Part shown: in pieces, positions 1 to 8,212 of the stretch
Layout: each line of letters begins with the position of its first letter
How positions within the stretch are numbered: the first letter of the stretch is position 1
Assembly: GCA_015232315.1 (NCBI GenBank)
Contig: JADFZZ010000004.1
Location: 1 to 64,000 of the forward strand
Direction: 5' to 3'
Length of the DNA stretch: 64,000 nt
Source of the DNA: SAR324 cluster bacterium
GTDB lineage: Bacteria > SAR324 > NAC60-12
The notes under the pieces: generated by a model
The model's input: the letters and a program-made list of their open reading frames with translations, nothing else
Told to the model about the DNA's origin: nothing
The model's database searches: none
Position numbers and translations under genes: made by a program

Positions 1-389
1 CTCCTGAAGTTTTTGGTATTCATTCATGAGCGTTTCCATCTGATTCAGTAGTTTACGTAACGATGTTGGGGAAACTCCGAACTGCTCTTCGACATGAATT
101 CGCTTCAGAAAACTCGATATCCGTTCCGCTCCCTGACAACCCTTGATTCAAACTCATACAATACCGCCAGAAGCATTTTAACCTGCCATTCATCGCCGAC
201 CTGACTCGCCCAAAAAGAATACTCCGGATACTGATTTCTCTTGGACAAGGCGGTTTGTCCTCGTTGAACCTGTCCTACAGAAAGTCCGATCTCTGTGGCC
301 ATTTTCCGGATGGATGACGTGCCAAATTCCTTTATTCGTTCCAGGATACGCCAATCCTGTTGACGAACTTGCATGCTTTGTGTGCCCAT
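1..389 (-). pseudogene. Frameshifted transposase fragment (DUF6399-like)
   Basis: The minus strand opens with ATG at 389 behind a GAGAGG ribosome site and reads an N-terminal DNA-binding-like segment (IRKMATEIGLSVGQVQRGQ, then ALSKRNQYPE) resembling the start of DUF6399-type insertion-sequence transposases. The frame stops at 105-107. From about position 150 a second frame continues the same protein (EIKGCQGAERISSFLKRIHV, then EEQFGVSPTSLRKL) to the window edge, so one base appears to be missing near 150-158. The family call rests on remembered sequence resemblance. The break may be a disabling mutation or, less likely, programmed frameshifting. The 3' part lies outside the window. Confidence 0.6.
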
Positions 390-410
390 GGTTACCTCTC
401 TCAATTCCAA

Positions 411-778
411 GTGTTTGAGAGAGGTTCAATATTCATTTTTTTATCCCGAAGGAAGTCCTTTTTTCAAAAAAGTGTATCGGCTTACGTTGATAGCCCATCC
501 ACGAAAGAAAAAAGGCGCAGGATGCCTTCTCAGTGAAATACCGCGATACACTTGATCCTGAAGCCCATCACTGGGAACGCTGCGCGGAGGTCCTTTCCAG
601 AAGGAATATTATCAAGGTATTGAGTGAACTGTGGTAACAGGAGGTTATAATTTCTAAAATACACAGTTGATTGATTAAAATGGTAGTTTGCTTCATTGGA
701 AGGGAAGATGTTGGAAGCATTTTCGCAGGCTCCAAATCTGGTCTGGAGCCTGAATGGTCTATGGTTCAGAAAGCCTGA
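411..778. other. Intergenic region with a possible coding remnant
   Basis: No complete gene is visible here. A plus-strand open stretch of about 47 codons (494-637) has protein-like composition, for example DTLDPEAHHWERCAEVL, and ends in TAA, but has no start codon and no ribosome site. It may be the 3' end of a gene whose front was lost, possibly when the neighbouring transposase inserted. I do not recognise a family. Confidence 0.3.
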
Positions 779-2710
779 TTATTTCCCGGCTTTGGGATGC
801 ATTCCAGACTTGGGATGTGTTTCCGCATGAGTTTCTTCCAGGGCAGAGTCTTCAGCTTTGGAGGAAGCTTTGGCTTTGGTTGTTACAAGGATGACCCTGA
901 TTTCCGCGACGGTCAGGGTGTTGGTTTCCGCATCAAAGGCTCCTCTGGCAATCATGGTTTTTATATTGATGGCGTTTTCAAATTTCTGATTCAGCGCTTC
1001 AACGAAATTAGCGAAATCCGTGAAAGTTTGCAGAGTGCGCGCCTTACCGATCACAAACACACCTGTTCCACTGGCCGTCGGAACGATGGTGAACGTATTT
1101 CCATAGCTTGCCAGATCACTATTTGAGGGAAACAAATGATGATGTTTCCCGAATTCTTCAAGTGTCATATCTATTGCGATAGAACTGGCATCCGCGCTAA
1201 CAAACGGTTGGTTACTGCCTTGTTCTTTCCAGTCAATTTTTGCGGTAATCGCGACATTGCTCACATCAATCAGGGTTTGAGCCGAAAAAATTTCTCCCGC
1301 ATTGAAAAAGCCTTTGACACGAATCAAGCTTCCGTTTTCCAGGGCACTCACATCCAGATTGCTGGTATTGACCGTCAACGCATTGATTGAACTGATGTCA
1401 TACACACTGCTTCGGCGTTGATTGATTTCTTTGGTATCAAGAACCAGACTTCCAGAAGCAACCCCCTGCACCGTTCCTGCTAAATAGGACATCTGAATTC
1501 GGGCGGTTTGAGGAGCGGACATGACAAAGCCGTCTGCCTTTTCTGCCAGCGTTCCACTGATCCACAACAGTGTCCCCGGGAGTATTTCATCTTTGGAAAC
1601 GGTTTCCCTGCTCAACTGCTTGTTGACTTTGGTCAGATTGGTCAGATCAATCGTCACATGATCGTTGAAAACACAGGAACCATTACTGCGAACAATGGCC
1701 GCGCCCAAGACCACAATCTGGTCACCATCACGTTCAATCACACTACCCCGAACCACATCCAGGGTTCCATCTGGCACACTGCTTCCGACATAAACTTCTG
1801 CGGCCTGAATGGTTTTTGTTTCAATATCCATAGTGCCAACCACAATCACCCCTGTTGTTGAATCCTTTTCAGCAAGTGCCTGAAGTCCTGACTCAGCGTT
1901 GAATGCGATGCCATCAATTTCAAAGGTGGTTTCAGTCGAAGTATGAATCGTAATCTCGCCAAAATCACCTGACTTGACCCACAGTGGCCGAACCTGTAAC
2001 TCAAACGTACCAGCGGCAGTATCAGCGGATTTGAACAACCCCCGTATCCGGTTGTCTTTCAGGTTGGTCGGATTGATTTCTGTGACCAGCATGGGTGTTA
2101 CTGTGACCACAGGAGTTCCGGAAGAAAGATCAACCGCATTGGTTGCTTCCAGATCAAAATCGAGTTGCAGATGGGAGGGAACCCCTGGAACAATCACCAG
2201 AGGATGATCTCCGGACAGTTGCATTTCCATACTCAAATCACCATTCAGCGATGTGCCGTCGCTATTGAGCATTGTCGCTACCCGGGCAACGCCATTCAGT
2301 TCAACAAGGATCTCGGAATTAGAATAATCCAGAGTCATTTTTCCGCTGACATACTTTCCCGGAGGAACAGTTGCCGCAGTGAGTAACTCTGTCATATTGG
2401 TGTATTGAGCAAAATCAATCCGGCTGGAGAGTGGCAGAACTTCCACCTGTGCCCCATCGGCTTTGGTGAGTGACAAGGATTTTACATCCACAGTGTACGT
2501 TAAAAAATCACCATCCGCATCCGTCAATCCGACCAGCAACGTTCCAGTTTCATCGCTTGTGGAAATTTCCTTGTCTCCAGTTTTTGACGGTGCGTCTTCA
2601 GCCGTAACATTGAATGTTTCGCTGTTCATTTCACCACACCCCATGAGAAAGGCCAGCACCAGCATGACAACAATAAAAACATGTTTTTTTGTTCCCTTAT
2701 TATTTTTCAT
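779..2710 (-). CDS. Large lipoprotein with DUF4382-like domain
   Basis: A 643-residue protein with a lipoprotein signal: basic start, hydrophobic stretch, then the lipobox LMGCGE, so the mature protein should be lipid-anchored outside the inner membrane. Residues about 55-190 resemble DUF4382 (GTLLVGLTDADGDFLTYTVD, a beta-rich domain of bacterial lipoproteins). The rest is a series of beta-rich segments with the rhythm of DUF5666 repeats (VRGSVIERDGDQIVVLGA). The Lys/Ala/His-rich C-terminus is low complexity. It is divergent from the TIGR02147 regulator at 2964, and the shared intergenic region holds GTGAAC palindromes, so the two may be co-regulated. Substrate or ligand is unknown. Confidence 0.8.
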   Translation of the reverse strand: MKNNKGTKKHVFIVVMLVLAFLMGCGEMNSETFNVTAEDAPSKTGDKEISTSDETGTLLVGLTDADGDFLTYTVDVKSLSLTKADGAQVEVLPLSSRIDFAQYTNMTELLTAATVPPGKYVSGKMTLDYSNSEILVELNGVARVATMLNSDGTSLNGDLSMEMQLSGDHPLVIVPGVPSHLQLDFDLEATNAVDLSSGTPVVTVTPMLVTEINPTNLKDNRIRGLFKSADTAAGTFELQVRPLWVKSGDFGEITIHTSTETTFEIDGIAFNAESGLQALAEKDSTTGVIVVGTMDIETKTIQAAEVYVGSSVPDGTLDVVRGSVIERDGDQIVVLGAAIVRSNGSCVFNDHVTIDLTNLTKVNKQLSRETVSKDEILPGTLLWISGTLAEKADGFVMSAPQTARIQMSYLAGTVQGVASGSLVLDTKEINQRRSSVYDISSINALTVNTSNLDVSALENGSLIRVKGFFNAGEIFSAQTLIDVSNVAITAKIDWKEQGSNQPFVSADASSIAIDMTLEEFGKHHHLFPSNSDLASYGNTFTIVPTASGTGVFVIGKARTLQTFTDFANFVEALNQKFENAINIKTMIARGAFDAETNTLTVAEIRVILVTTKAKASSKAEDSALEETHAETHPKSGMHPKAGK

Positions 2711-2734
2711 AACGCCTCCGAATTAAATGATCAG

Positions 2735-2933
2735 GTGAACATCTGATTTAAACCTTAATTTGTTAAACTCATGCTTAACATGAGTAAAATACTATACATC
2801 TATGCATTAACAATAAATCCAAATCAATATTTGACATGATTTTTATGTTCACTATTGGTGAACACCATGATATACGGTTAGCACATCATTCTCTGAAAGA
2901 TAAGTATGGTTTATGGAATCGTGTTCACTGAAC
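2735..2933. promoter_or_regulatory. Cluster of GTTCAC/GTGAAC operator-like sites
   Basis: The divergent intergenic region contains a GTGAAC half-site at 2735-2740, a perfect inverted pair GTTCAC (2847-2852) and GTGAAC (2858-2863) with a 5-nt spacer, and the perfect 11-bp palindrome GTTCACTGAAC at 2923-2933. A TTGACA hexamer lies at 2831-2836, just upstream of the inverted pair. Repetition of one half-site between the lipoprotein and the regulator gene suggests an operator bound by the adjacent TIGR02147 protein. This is an inference from position and symmetry. Confidence 0.5.
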
Positions 2934-2963
2934 CTGATATGAACATCAACGCGGGAATTCATC

Positions 2964-3836
2964 ATGAACAGCCTGAAATATGAGGATCTCAATCTGGATA
3001 TCTACCAGTACCAGGATTGCAGATCGTTGCTGAAAGATTATTTTGAAAAATGTCAGGAACTGGATAAACGTTATTCATTCCGGTATTTCAGCAAAACCCT
3101 TGGACTCAGCTCTCCCGGATACATTCAGGCAATGCTCCAGGGTAAAAAACCGGTTTCAGACAGGTTGATGGAAAACATGATCCATCTTCTCGGTTTGAAA
3201 AAAGAAACGAGGGCCTATTTTGAAATGCTGGTGCGACTGGACCGGGTGGACTTCAACAGTCCGCTATATCAGGAATATTATCAGGCCATTCAGACCATTC
3301 GTTCCAAACATCTACAGGTGAAATCTCTGGATGAGGCCCAATACAACTGCATTTCATCGTGGTACCATTGGGTGATTCGTGAAATGGCCATGATGCAAGG
3401 TGCCAGCCTCAAAGTTCAATGGCTGAAGCGTTGTCTCAATCGCTTTGTTCCTATCACTGGAAAACAAATCATGCGCATCGTCGAGGATTTGAAAGAGGCC
3501 AGACTGCTGGAAGAAACAGATGGAAGCCTTGTGGTCAAGGACCCTGTTGTGAATCTGGGTGATGAAACCAGTGCGATGATGTTGAAACGCTATCACATGG
3601 GCGCCATGGAGCAGGGTATTTTAAGCCTGAACAATAAAGCAAAAGACAGAGATTATGGTTCTGTTCTGGTTGCGACCAATCCTGAGAAAATTCAACTGGC
3701 CCGTGAAAAACTTAGAAAAACCCGCAGGGAAATCATGGAAATTTTACAGGCATCGCCAGAAGAAGCGTCCCTGGTGGTTTCCTGGTCCTATCAGTTTTTT
3801 CCTGTGGCAGAACTGGTCGAAAACGCTGATGAATAA
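2964..3836 (+). CDS. TIGR02147 family putative regulator
   Basis: A 290-residue soluble protein. The N-terminal 100 residues carry the family pattern: CRSLLKDYFEKCQELDKRYS, then FRYFSKTLGLSSPGYIQAML and KETRAYFEMLVRLDR, which looks like a helix-turn-helix-type module. The C-terminal part (HWVIREMAMM onward) matches the DUF4423-like region of the same family. TIGR02147 proteins occur in Fibrobacter, Bdellovibrio and related bacteria, often beside lipoproteins, and are thought to be regulators. Here the gene lies between two lipoprotein genes, 15 bp before the second, so an operon with 3852 is likely. Biochemical function is not established. Confidence 0.8.
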   Translation: MNSLKYEDLNLDIYQYQDCRSLLKDYFEKCQELDKRYSFRYFSKTLGLSSPGYIQAMLQGKKPVSDRLMENMIHLLGLKKETRAYFEMLVRLDRVDFNSPLYQEYYQAIQTIRSKHLQVKSLDEAQYNCISSWYHWVIREMAMMQGASLKVQWLKRCLNRFVPITGKQIMRIVEDLKEARLLEETDGSLVVKDPVVNLGDETSAMMLKRYHMGAMEQGILSLNNKAKDRDYGSVLVATNPEKIQLAREKLRKTRREIMEILQASPEEASLVVSWSYQFFPVAELVENADE

Positions 3837-3851
3837 TCAAACCGGAGAGTT

Positions 3852-5657
3852 ATGAATAGCTGGATTTTGTTGAAACTCAGGGCACCTCAACTGTTAATTT
3901 TTATGGTTCTGGCCGTATGGTTTTCGGGATGCGGCGTGGAATTTGGAAATCCGTCTGACGATGGTGGCGGAACCACAACAGCCTCTTTGCGTGGTATCGC
4001 GGCCCAGGGATCCGCTGTCGCAAACACCGCACTGAGCATTTGGGATTCCAGCGGAAATCTCTGGCAGAACACAACTTCCAAGGCCAGTGGTGAATACAGA
4101 TTTTCCATTCCTGACAACGCGCAATTCCCGTTGCTGATGTGCATGTTCCCTGAAGAAAAATCACCCTTGTGCGGACTGCTGGAATCCTCACCGAATACAG
4201 GAGAAACAGCCACGCGACACATGAACCCTGTCACGAGTCAGTCCATTGAACAGTGGTTAGGTGTTGATCTTGAGGATTTACCAGACATGACCAGCACGGC
4301 GATTTCAGAAAAGCTTGCGGCAACACCCCCCCAAACCCTGATGGATGCGGGAAACAGTTTGAGTGGCAAAGTGTTGGGAGATGCTGTCGCTTTCAGCCTG
4401 TTTCATGAGGATCCGGAATTCACCGCGAAATCGGCTACAACAGCGCCTTCGGTCGCAGACTTGATGATCGATGGCTTGAATGATCTGGCGAATGAGCAAA
4501 ATCAGAATCTTGACGCCTACCTGGATGATGTCCTGAAACAGGGAATCTCTGTCAAGGCGGCATCTTCAGCAGGATTTCAGGTAAGAATGATGCTCCATGC
4601 TCTTTCGGGAGGCATCTCGAAGGAGACCAGCGAACAAGTTCTTTCCCCCGTGTATAAAGATGCTGACGCACGCGGATTTTTGACAGAGATCCTGACAGCC
4701 CTCAAATCAGCTCAGGATTCCGTTGCGTTGAGTATTTCTGATGAGGAAAGCCGAACGCTGGCAATCGACAGCATGGCTGAAACACTGTCAATTGCGCTTG
4801 AACAGGAGCAAACCTGGAACACCCTCAAAAAAGAAACCGGCAGGAAATTGATCGAAAATGTGCTGAACATCACTCAAGGCAGTCTGATTGAGGCGACCCG
4901 GTCACAACAAACCAAACTGGATGTGTACCTCCGAAAGACCGCTCTCCAGAACGCGGCCCGTTTCGCCGGATATGTGATGGCCTATGTTGACGCAAAAGAC
5001 AGTCTGAGTGAGCGGGCAAAAACGAAACTCACGCTCAAAACGCAGACTATGATCAGCCAGGTCAATCAACGAATTCTGGAAAAACTGGCCAACGATACAG
5101 ACGCCGATGCCATGCTTGGTTCGCTTCAGACCGCTAAAACCGAAATCCATCAGATTTTTGAGACTGCCCTGGCAGAAATACTTTCCGACAACGATGTGAA
5201 AGCGCATTTAAAACCGGAGTCACATCGACCACAAAACCACCCGGGCTTGAAAGCTTCTGTTTCAGACAAACACAGTATGTCCCTGGATCAGGTTTCGGAT
5301 ATACCCTTTGAGGCCTCCAGCAAGGTGTTGACGGTTGACGCCATGAGTCATGAGATTACGATGCAGATCAATTTCACTTATCTGGAAGGACAAGGCGTGT
5401 TGGCATTGCAGGGAATAATGAATCCCCGCCGGTCGAATGCACTGGGAACCTTCACCCTTGAGTGGAGCAACACATCCGCCGCCAAAAACTTCAAGGGGCG
5501 TTGGAGTTCAGAATATTCAGGAAATGAATTGACTAAATTTATGTTGAAAGATCACCGTTTCCAGCCATTGCGGGAAATTGAGATTATAACAAAGATCACT
5601 GCCAAAACAAATGAACCAATTTCAGGTAAGATCATCATTTACAAAAAATTCAAATAA
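3852..5657 (+). CDS. Large lipoprotein downstream of TIGR02147 regulator
   Basis: A 601-residue protein with a lipoprotein signal peptide (hydrophobic LLIFMVLAVWFSGCG, Cys about residue 27) followed by a Gly/Thr-rich linker. Residues about 45-90 (LRGIAAQGSAVANTALSIWD, then SGEYRFSI) look like a carboxypeptidase-regulatory-like beta-sandwich found at the front of many surface proteins. The middle is helical and Gln/Asp/Leu-rich, and the C-terminal 120 residues are again beta-rich. GAGAG precedes the ATG at 3852. It lies 15 bp after the TIGR02147 gene, an arrangement known for this regulator family. No enzymatic motif was seen, so a structural or adhesive surface role is only a guess. Confidence 0.75.
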   Translation: MNSWILLKLRAPQLLIFMVLAVWFSGCGVEFGNPSDDGGGTTTASLRGIAAQGSAVANTALSIWDSSGNLWQNTTSKASGEYRFSIPDNAQFPLLMCMFPEEKSPLCGLLESSPNTGETATRHMNPVTSQSIEQWLGVDLEDLPDMTSTAISEKLAATPPQTLMDAGNSLSGKVLGDAVAFSLFHEDPEFTAKSATTAPSVADLMIDGLNDLANEQNQNLDAYLDDVLKQGISVKAASSAGFQVRMMLHALSGGISKETSEQVLSPVYKDADARGFLTEILTALKSAQDSVALSISDEESRTLAIDSMAETLSIALEQEQTWNTLKKETGRKLIENVLNITQGSLIEATRSQQTKLDVYLRKTALQNAARFAGYVMAYVDAKDSLSERAKTKLTLKTQTMISQVNQRILEKLANDTDADAMLGSLQTAKTEIHQIFETALAEILSDNDVKAHLKPESHRPQNHPGLKASVSDKHSMSLDQVSDIPFEASSKVLTVDAMSHEITMQINFTYLEGQGVLALQGIMNPRRSNALGTFTLEWSNTSAAKNFKGRWSSEYSGNELTKFMLKDHRFQPLREIEIITKITAKTNEPISGKIIIYKKFK

Positions 5658-5784
5658 CAACCCACATTGAGCAGGTGGCTATGATGTTTTAGAAGCCTTT
5701 TGGTAAAAAATAGTATATTTACCTTATGGCCGTTTAAGATACTGATAATTTTTTGGCACCTTTCAAAATCAGTCAATGGCTCCA

Positions 5785-6056
5785 TCAATATATCTGCCAG
5801 CCAGGTTATCTCTATGAGTTTTGATGAAGCACTGCTGCCGGACGGGGTCAATCACAGCAATTTCATCATGAGTGATGGAGTGGGGAAGATCGAGGGAGCT
5901 TTGTTTTATTCCTGAAAAACGGTGACATTCACCCCTTATGAATCGCTTGCATCTGGACAAACCTACACAGTAACCTTAACAATCGGCATTATGGACATCT
6001 GCGGGAATCCTGTCGCCAGTGATTATTCCTGGAGTTTTACCACTTCAGCCAATTGA
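5785..6056 (+). pseudogene. Broken bacterial Ig-like (SbsA/Big_5) domain
   Basis: One plus-strand frame encodes a recognisable Ig-like domain: SASQVISMSFDEAL, then NFIMSDGVGKIEGALFYS, an in-frame TGA at 5913-5915, then KTVTFTPYESLASGQTYTVT and CGNPVASDYSWSFTTSAN before a TGA at 6054-6056. The frame is preserved across the internal stop, so a single nonsense change is enough to explain it. No signal peptide or start is visible, so this is the 3' end of a larger lost surface-protein gene. The rest of 5658-6218 holds nothing else I can support. Confidence 0.65.
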
Positions 6057-6218
6057 TCGCATGAAAGAGTCTGTTTCAACTTCCGGTATCGTCCAGTCCG
6101 GCTTGCACCACTCACAGGCGACACGACGACTACGGCCCCAAAAGCATTACCTGTGCAGCACGACCCCACAGCCTTTAGTGTGTGTTCAGATGTCGTTAAG
6201 TTACTATTTTCTCACATA

Positions 6219-7025
6219 CTATTTCAAATATGTCAAATAGTGGTTTGGCGGCAATATTGGACTCTCCTCATCTTGAATGACACAGGACATCCAATATGGT
6301 CCAGCATATTTCATGAATAGTTCGTATTGCTCTTCCGTGGAAGGTGCCTCAAAGTAATATAATTTGTTTATGACCATATTTTCTATGTGAACCTTAAATT
6401 CTTTGGGCCAACATTTTGGATGACCAAATGAAAAAATTTTCCCTCCAGTTTCAACAAGTCGTGTTAGAAATATTTCACCGCTCTCAAATTCAGGTATTGA
6501 ATTTTCAATTTTTATGATTTTTCCCGTGAACAGTTCACGGAATGTTATTGTTTTTTTGGTGCTGGCTATTTCTTGATAAAGTCCTAACCGGGAAATTCTC
6601 ATCTGATCTATAAAATATTTACAATCGTTGAATAGTTCTTTGTTTGTTAAAAATTCTTCAAAACAGTCCAAAACCGTTTTTTGATCAGCAAAGGGAAAAT
6701 CACAAAAGATCCACGATTGCACAAAGACTTCATCATCAAACATTTCATCATGAATAAACAATCGGTCTAACTCTTCCCAACATTTCGATAATGAAGGAAA
6801 CTCCTTTTCATATATTGTGATCATGGCAAATGATGTTAATAATCTAAAACTTCGAATTAAGTATTCCCACTCTTTTGGACCTCTAATAGGTGCATTTAAA
6901 TAACGATCCACATCTTTGAAGGCTTTCAATTCTTTTAGACTTAATTGATCTATATCAATGTTCATTCCATTTAATGTTTCAATCCATGTAGGCGAAGCCT
7001 GTTTTTTCGTTCTGATTTTTTTCAT
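6219..7025 (-). CDS. Hypothetical 268-residue protein
   Basis: A complete minus-strand gene with lower GC content than its neighbours, suggesting acquisition by transfer. The start at 7025 follows an AGGAAAAAA stretch. The protein is soluble, begins with a basic MKKIRTKKQ segment, and is helical in its first 170 residues with many aromatic residues (EVFVQSWIFCDFPFADQ). The C-terminal part (FRELFTGKIIKIENS, IFSFGHPKCWPKEFKVHIEN) reads like a small beta domain seen in plasmid- or phage-borne hypothetical proteins. No catalytic motif is evident and I do not recognise the family. Confidence 0.6.
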   Translation of the reverse strand: MKKIRTKKQASPTWIETLNGMNIDIDQLSLKELKAFKDVDRYLNAPIRGPKEWEYLIRSFRLLTSFAMITIYEKEFPSLSKCWEELDRLFIHDEMFDDEVFVQSWIFCDFPFADQKTVLDCFEEFLTNKELFNDCKYFIDQMRISRLGLYQEIASTKKTITFRELFTGKIIKIENSIPEFESGEIFLTRLVETGGKIFSFGHPKCWPKEFKVHIENMVINKLYYFEAPSTEEQYELFMKYAGPYWMSCVIQDEESPILPPNHYLTYLK

Positions 7026-7139
7026 TTTTTTCCTGATTCATTGTTTTTAATTTAAATCATGAGTCAGAGGAACCCGAAGACTCCATCCGCTCACAGGTTT
7101 TTGATCCGGAGTGAATGCGAAGGAACATCAATTTTCATG

Positions 7140-8081
7140 TCACACTTGGGGAATCCAAAAAGGGCCATCTTTAAAGTTGATCCTGTTTAATTCACTTTTT
7201 AATGTACTTCTCAACCACTGATGCATAGAATCAAATTTTCTTCGTTCATGCCATACTAAAGAAAAATTCAGTAGTTGGGCCTGAAATGGAAGTTCAAAAT
7301 AGGCGATCTTTCCATGGGCTTTATAGGTTTGGGCTAAAATACTTGGAGCGGTTAAGATCAGGTCACTTTTAGAAGTGATGTCAAACGAAGTGGAAAAATT
7401 AGGTACCTTGATGGCTACCTGTCGCCGCAAACCTTTGTTCTCAATTCCCATATCGATCAATCCCTTGCCCGCACCGATCACCATAGTCAGGATATGCTGA
7501 TAGCCCAGATAATCGTTTAACGCTAAATCAGAACTCAAAATCGGATGATCTTTTCTGACAATGCCGACCAAATGGTCTTGGAACAAATGCGTCTGGTAAA
7601 TCCCGAGCGGCGAATTAAACAGGACGCCAATCGCAATATCAATGCTATTTTGCTCCAACTCTTTCAGTGTATGAACGGTCCAGTTCACAACTTCTATTTG
7701 AATTTGAGGAGCCATTGAATGCAGCTTGATGTAGATATCGGATAATATCGGAAAACTGGCGAAATCCATGGTTGCGATTTTGATTGTGCCCGTTGCGGTT
7801 GCAGGGGAAAAATTCGGTTGCTTAATGATTTTGTCTACAGATTGAAGCGTGTCTAATAATTGAACTCTTATTTCTTCAGCTCTGGGCGTTGGAATTAAGC
7901 CTTTGGACGCACGGATGAATAACGGATCATTCATTAATTCCCGCAGTCTGGCCAATGTCCTGCTCATGGCAGATTGACTGATTCCTAACTGTTTAGCGGC
8001 TTTACTGACATTTTGTTCTTCCAGGAGTACCTGTAAACTTACCAGTAAATTGAGGTCAATATTTCGAAGAGGATATTTCAT
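7140..8081 (-). CDS. LysR-family transcriptional regulator
   Basis: 313 residues. The N-terminal winged helix-turn-helix is typical (DLNLLVSLQVLLEEQNVSKA, then LGISQSAMSRTLARLRELMN), with LFIRASKGLIPTPRA leading to the linker helix. The rest is the periplasmic-binding-protein-like effector domain, including IKIATMDFASFPIL. It belongs to the NodD/LeuO-like subgroup by its opening motif. The gene is divergent from the molybdopterin oxidoreductase at 8213 with a 131-bp gap, the usual arrangement for a LysR protein controlling its neighbour. The effector is unknown. Length is normal for the family. Confidence 0.9.
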   Translation of the reverse strand: MKYPLRNIDLNLLVSLQVLLEEQNVSKAAKQLGISQSAMSRTLARLRELMNDPLFIRASKGLIPTPRAEEIRVQLLDTLQSVDKIIKQPNFSPATATGTIKIATMDFASFPILSDIYIKLHSMAPQIQIEVVNWTVHTLKELEQNSIDIAIGVLFNSPLGIYQTHLFQDHLVGIVRKDHPILSSDLALNDYLGYQHILTMVIGAGKGLIDMGIENKGLRRQVAIKVPNFSTSFDITSKSDLILTAPSILAQTYKAHGKIAYFELPFQAQLLNFSLVWHERRKFDSMHQWLRSTLKSELNRINFKDGPFWIPQV

Positions 8082-8212
8082 AACCTGTGATATGCGTTAG
8101 ATGCATGGTGAGTATGACTATTTTGAATTATGACCGATAACAAAACCATGTTACAGTCGCCTCCAGTGAATTAACTTCTGGAACAACAAACTTCAGCCTG
8201 AAAAGGAGTTTT

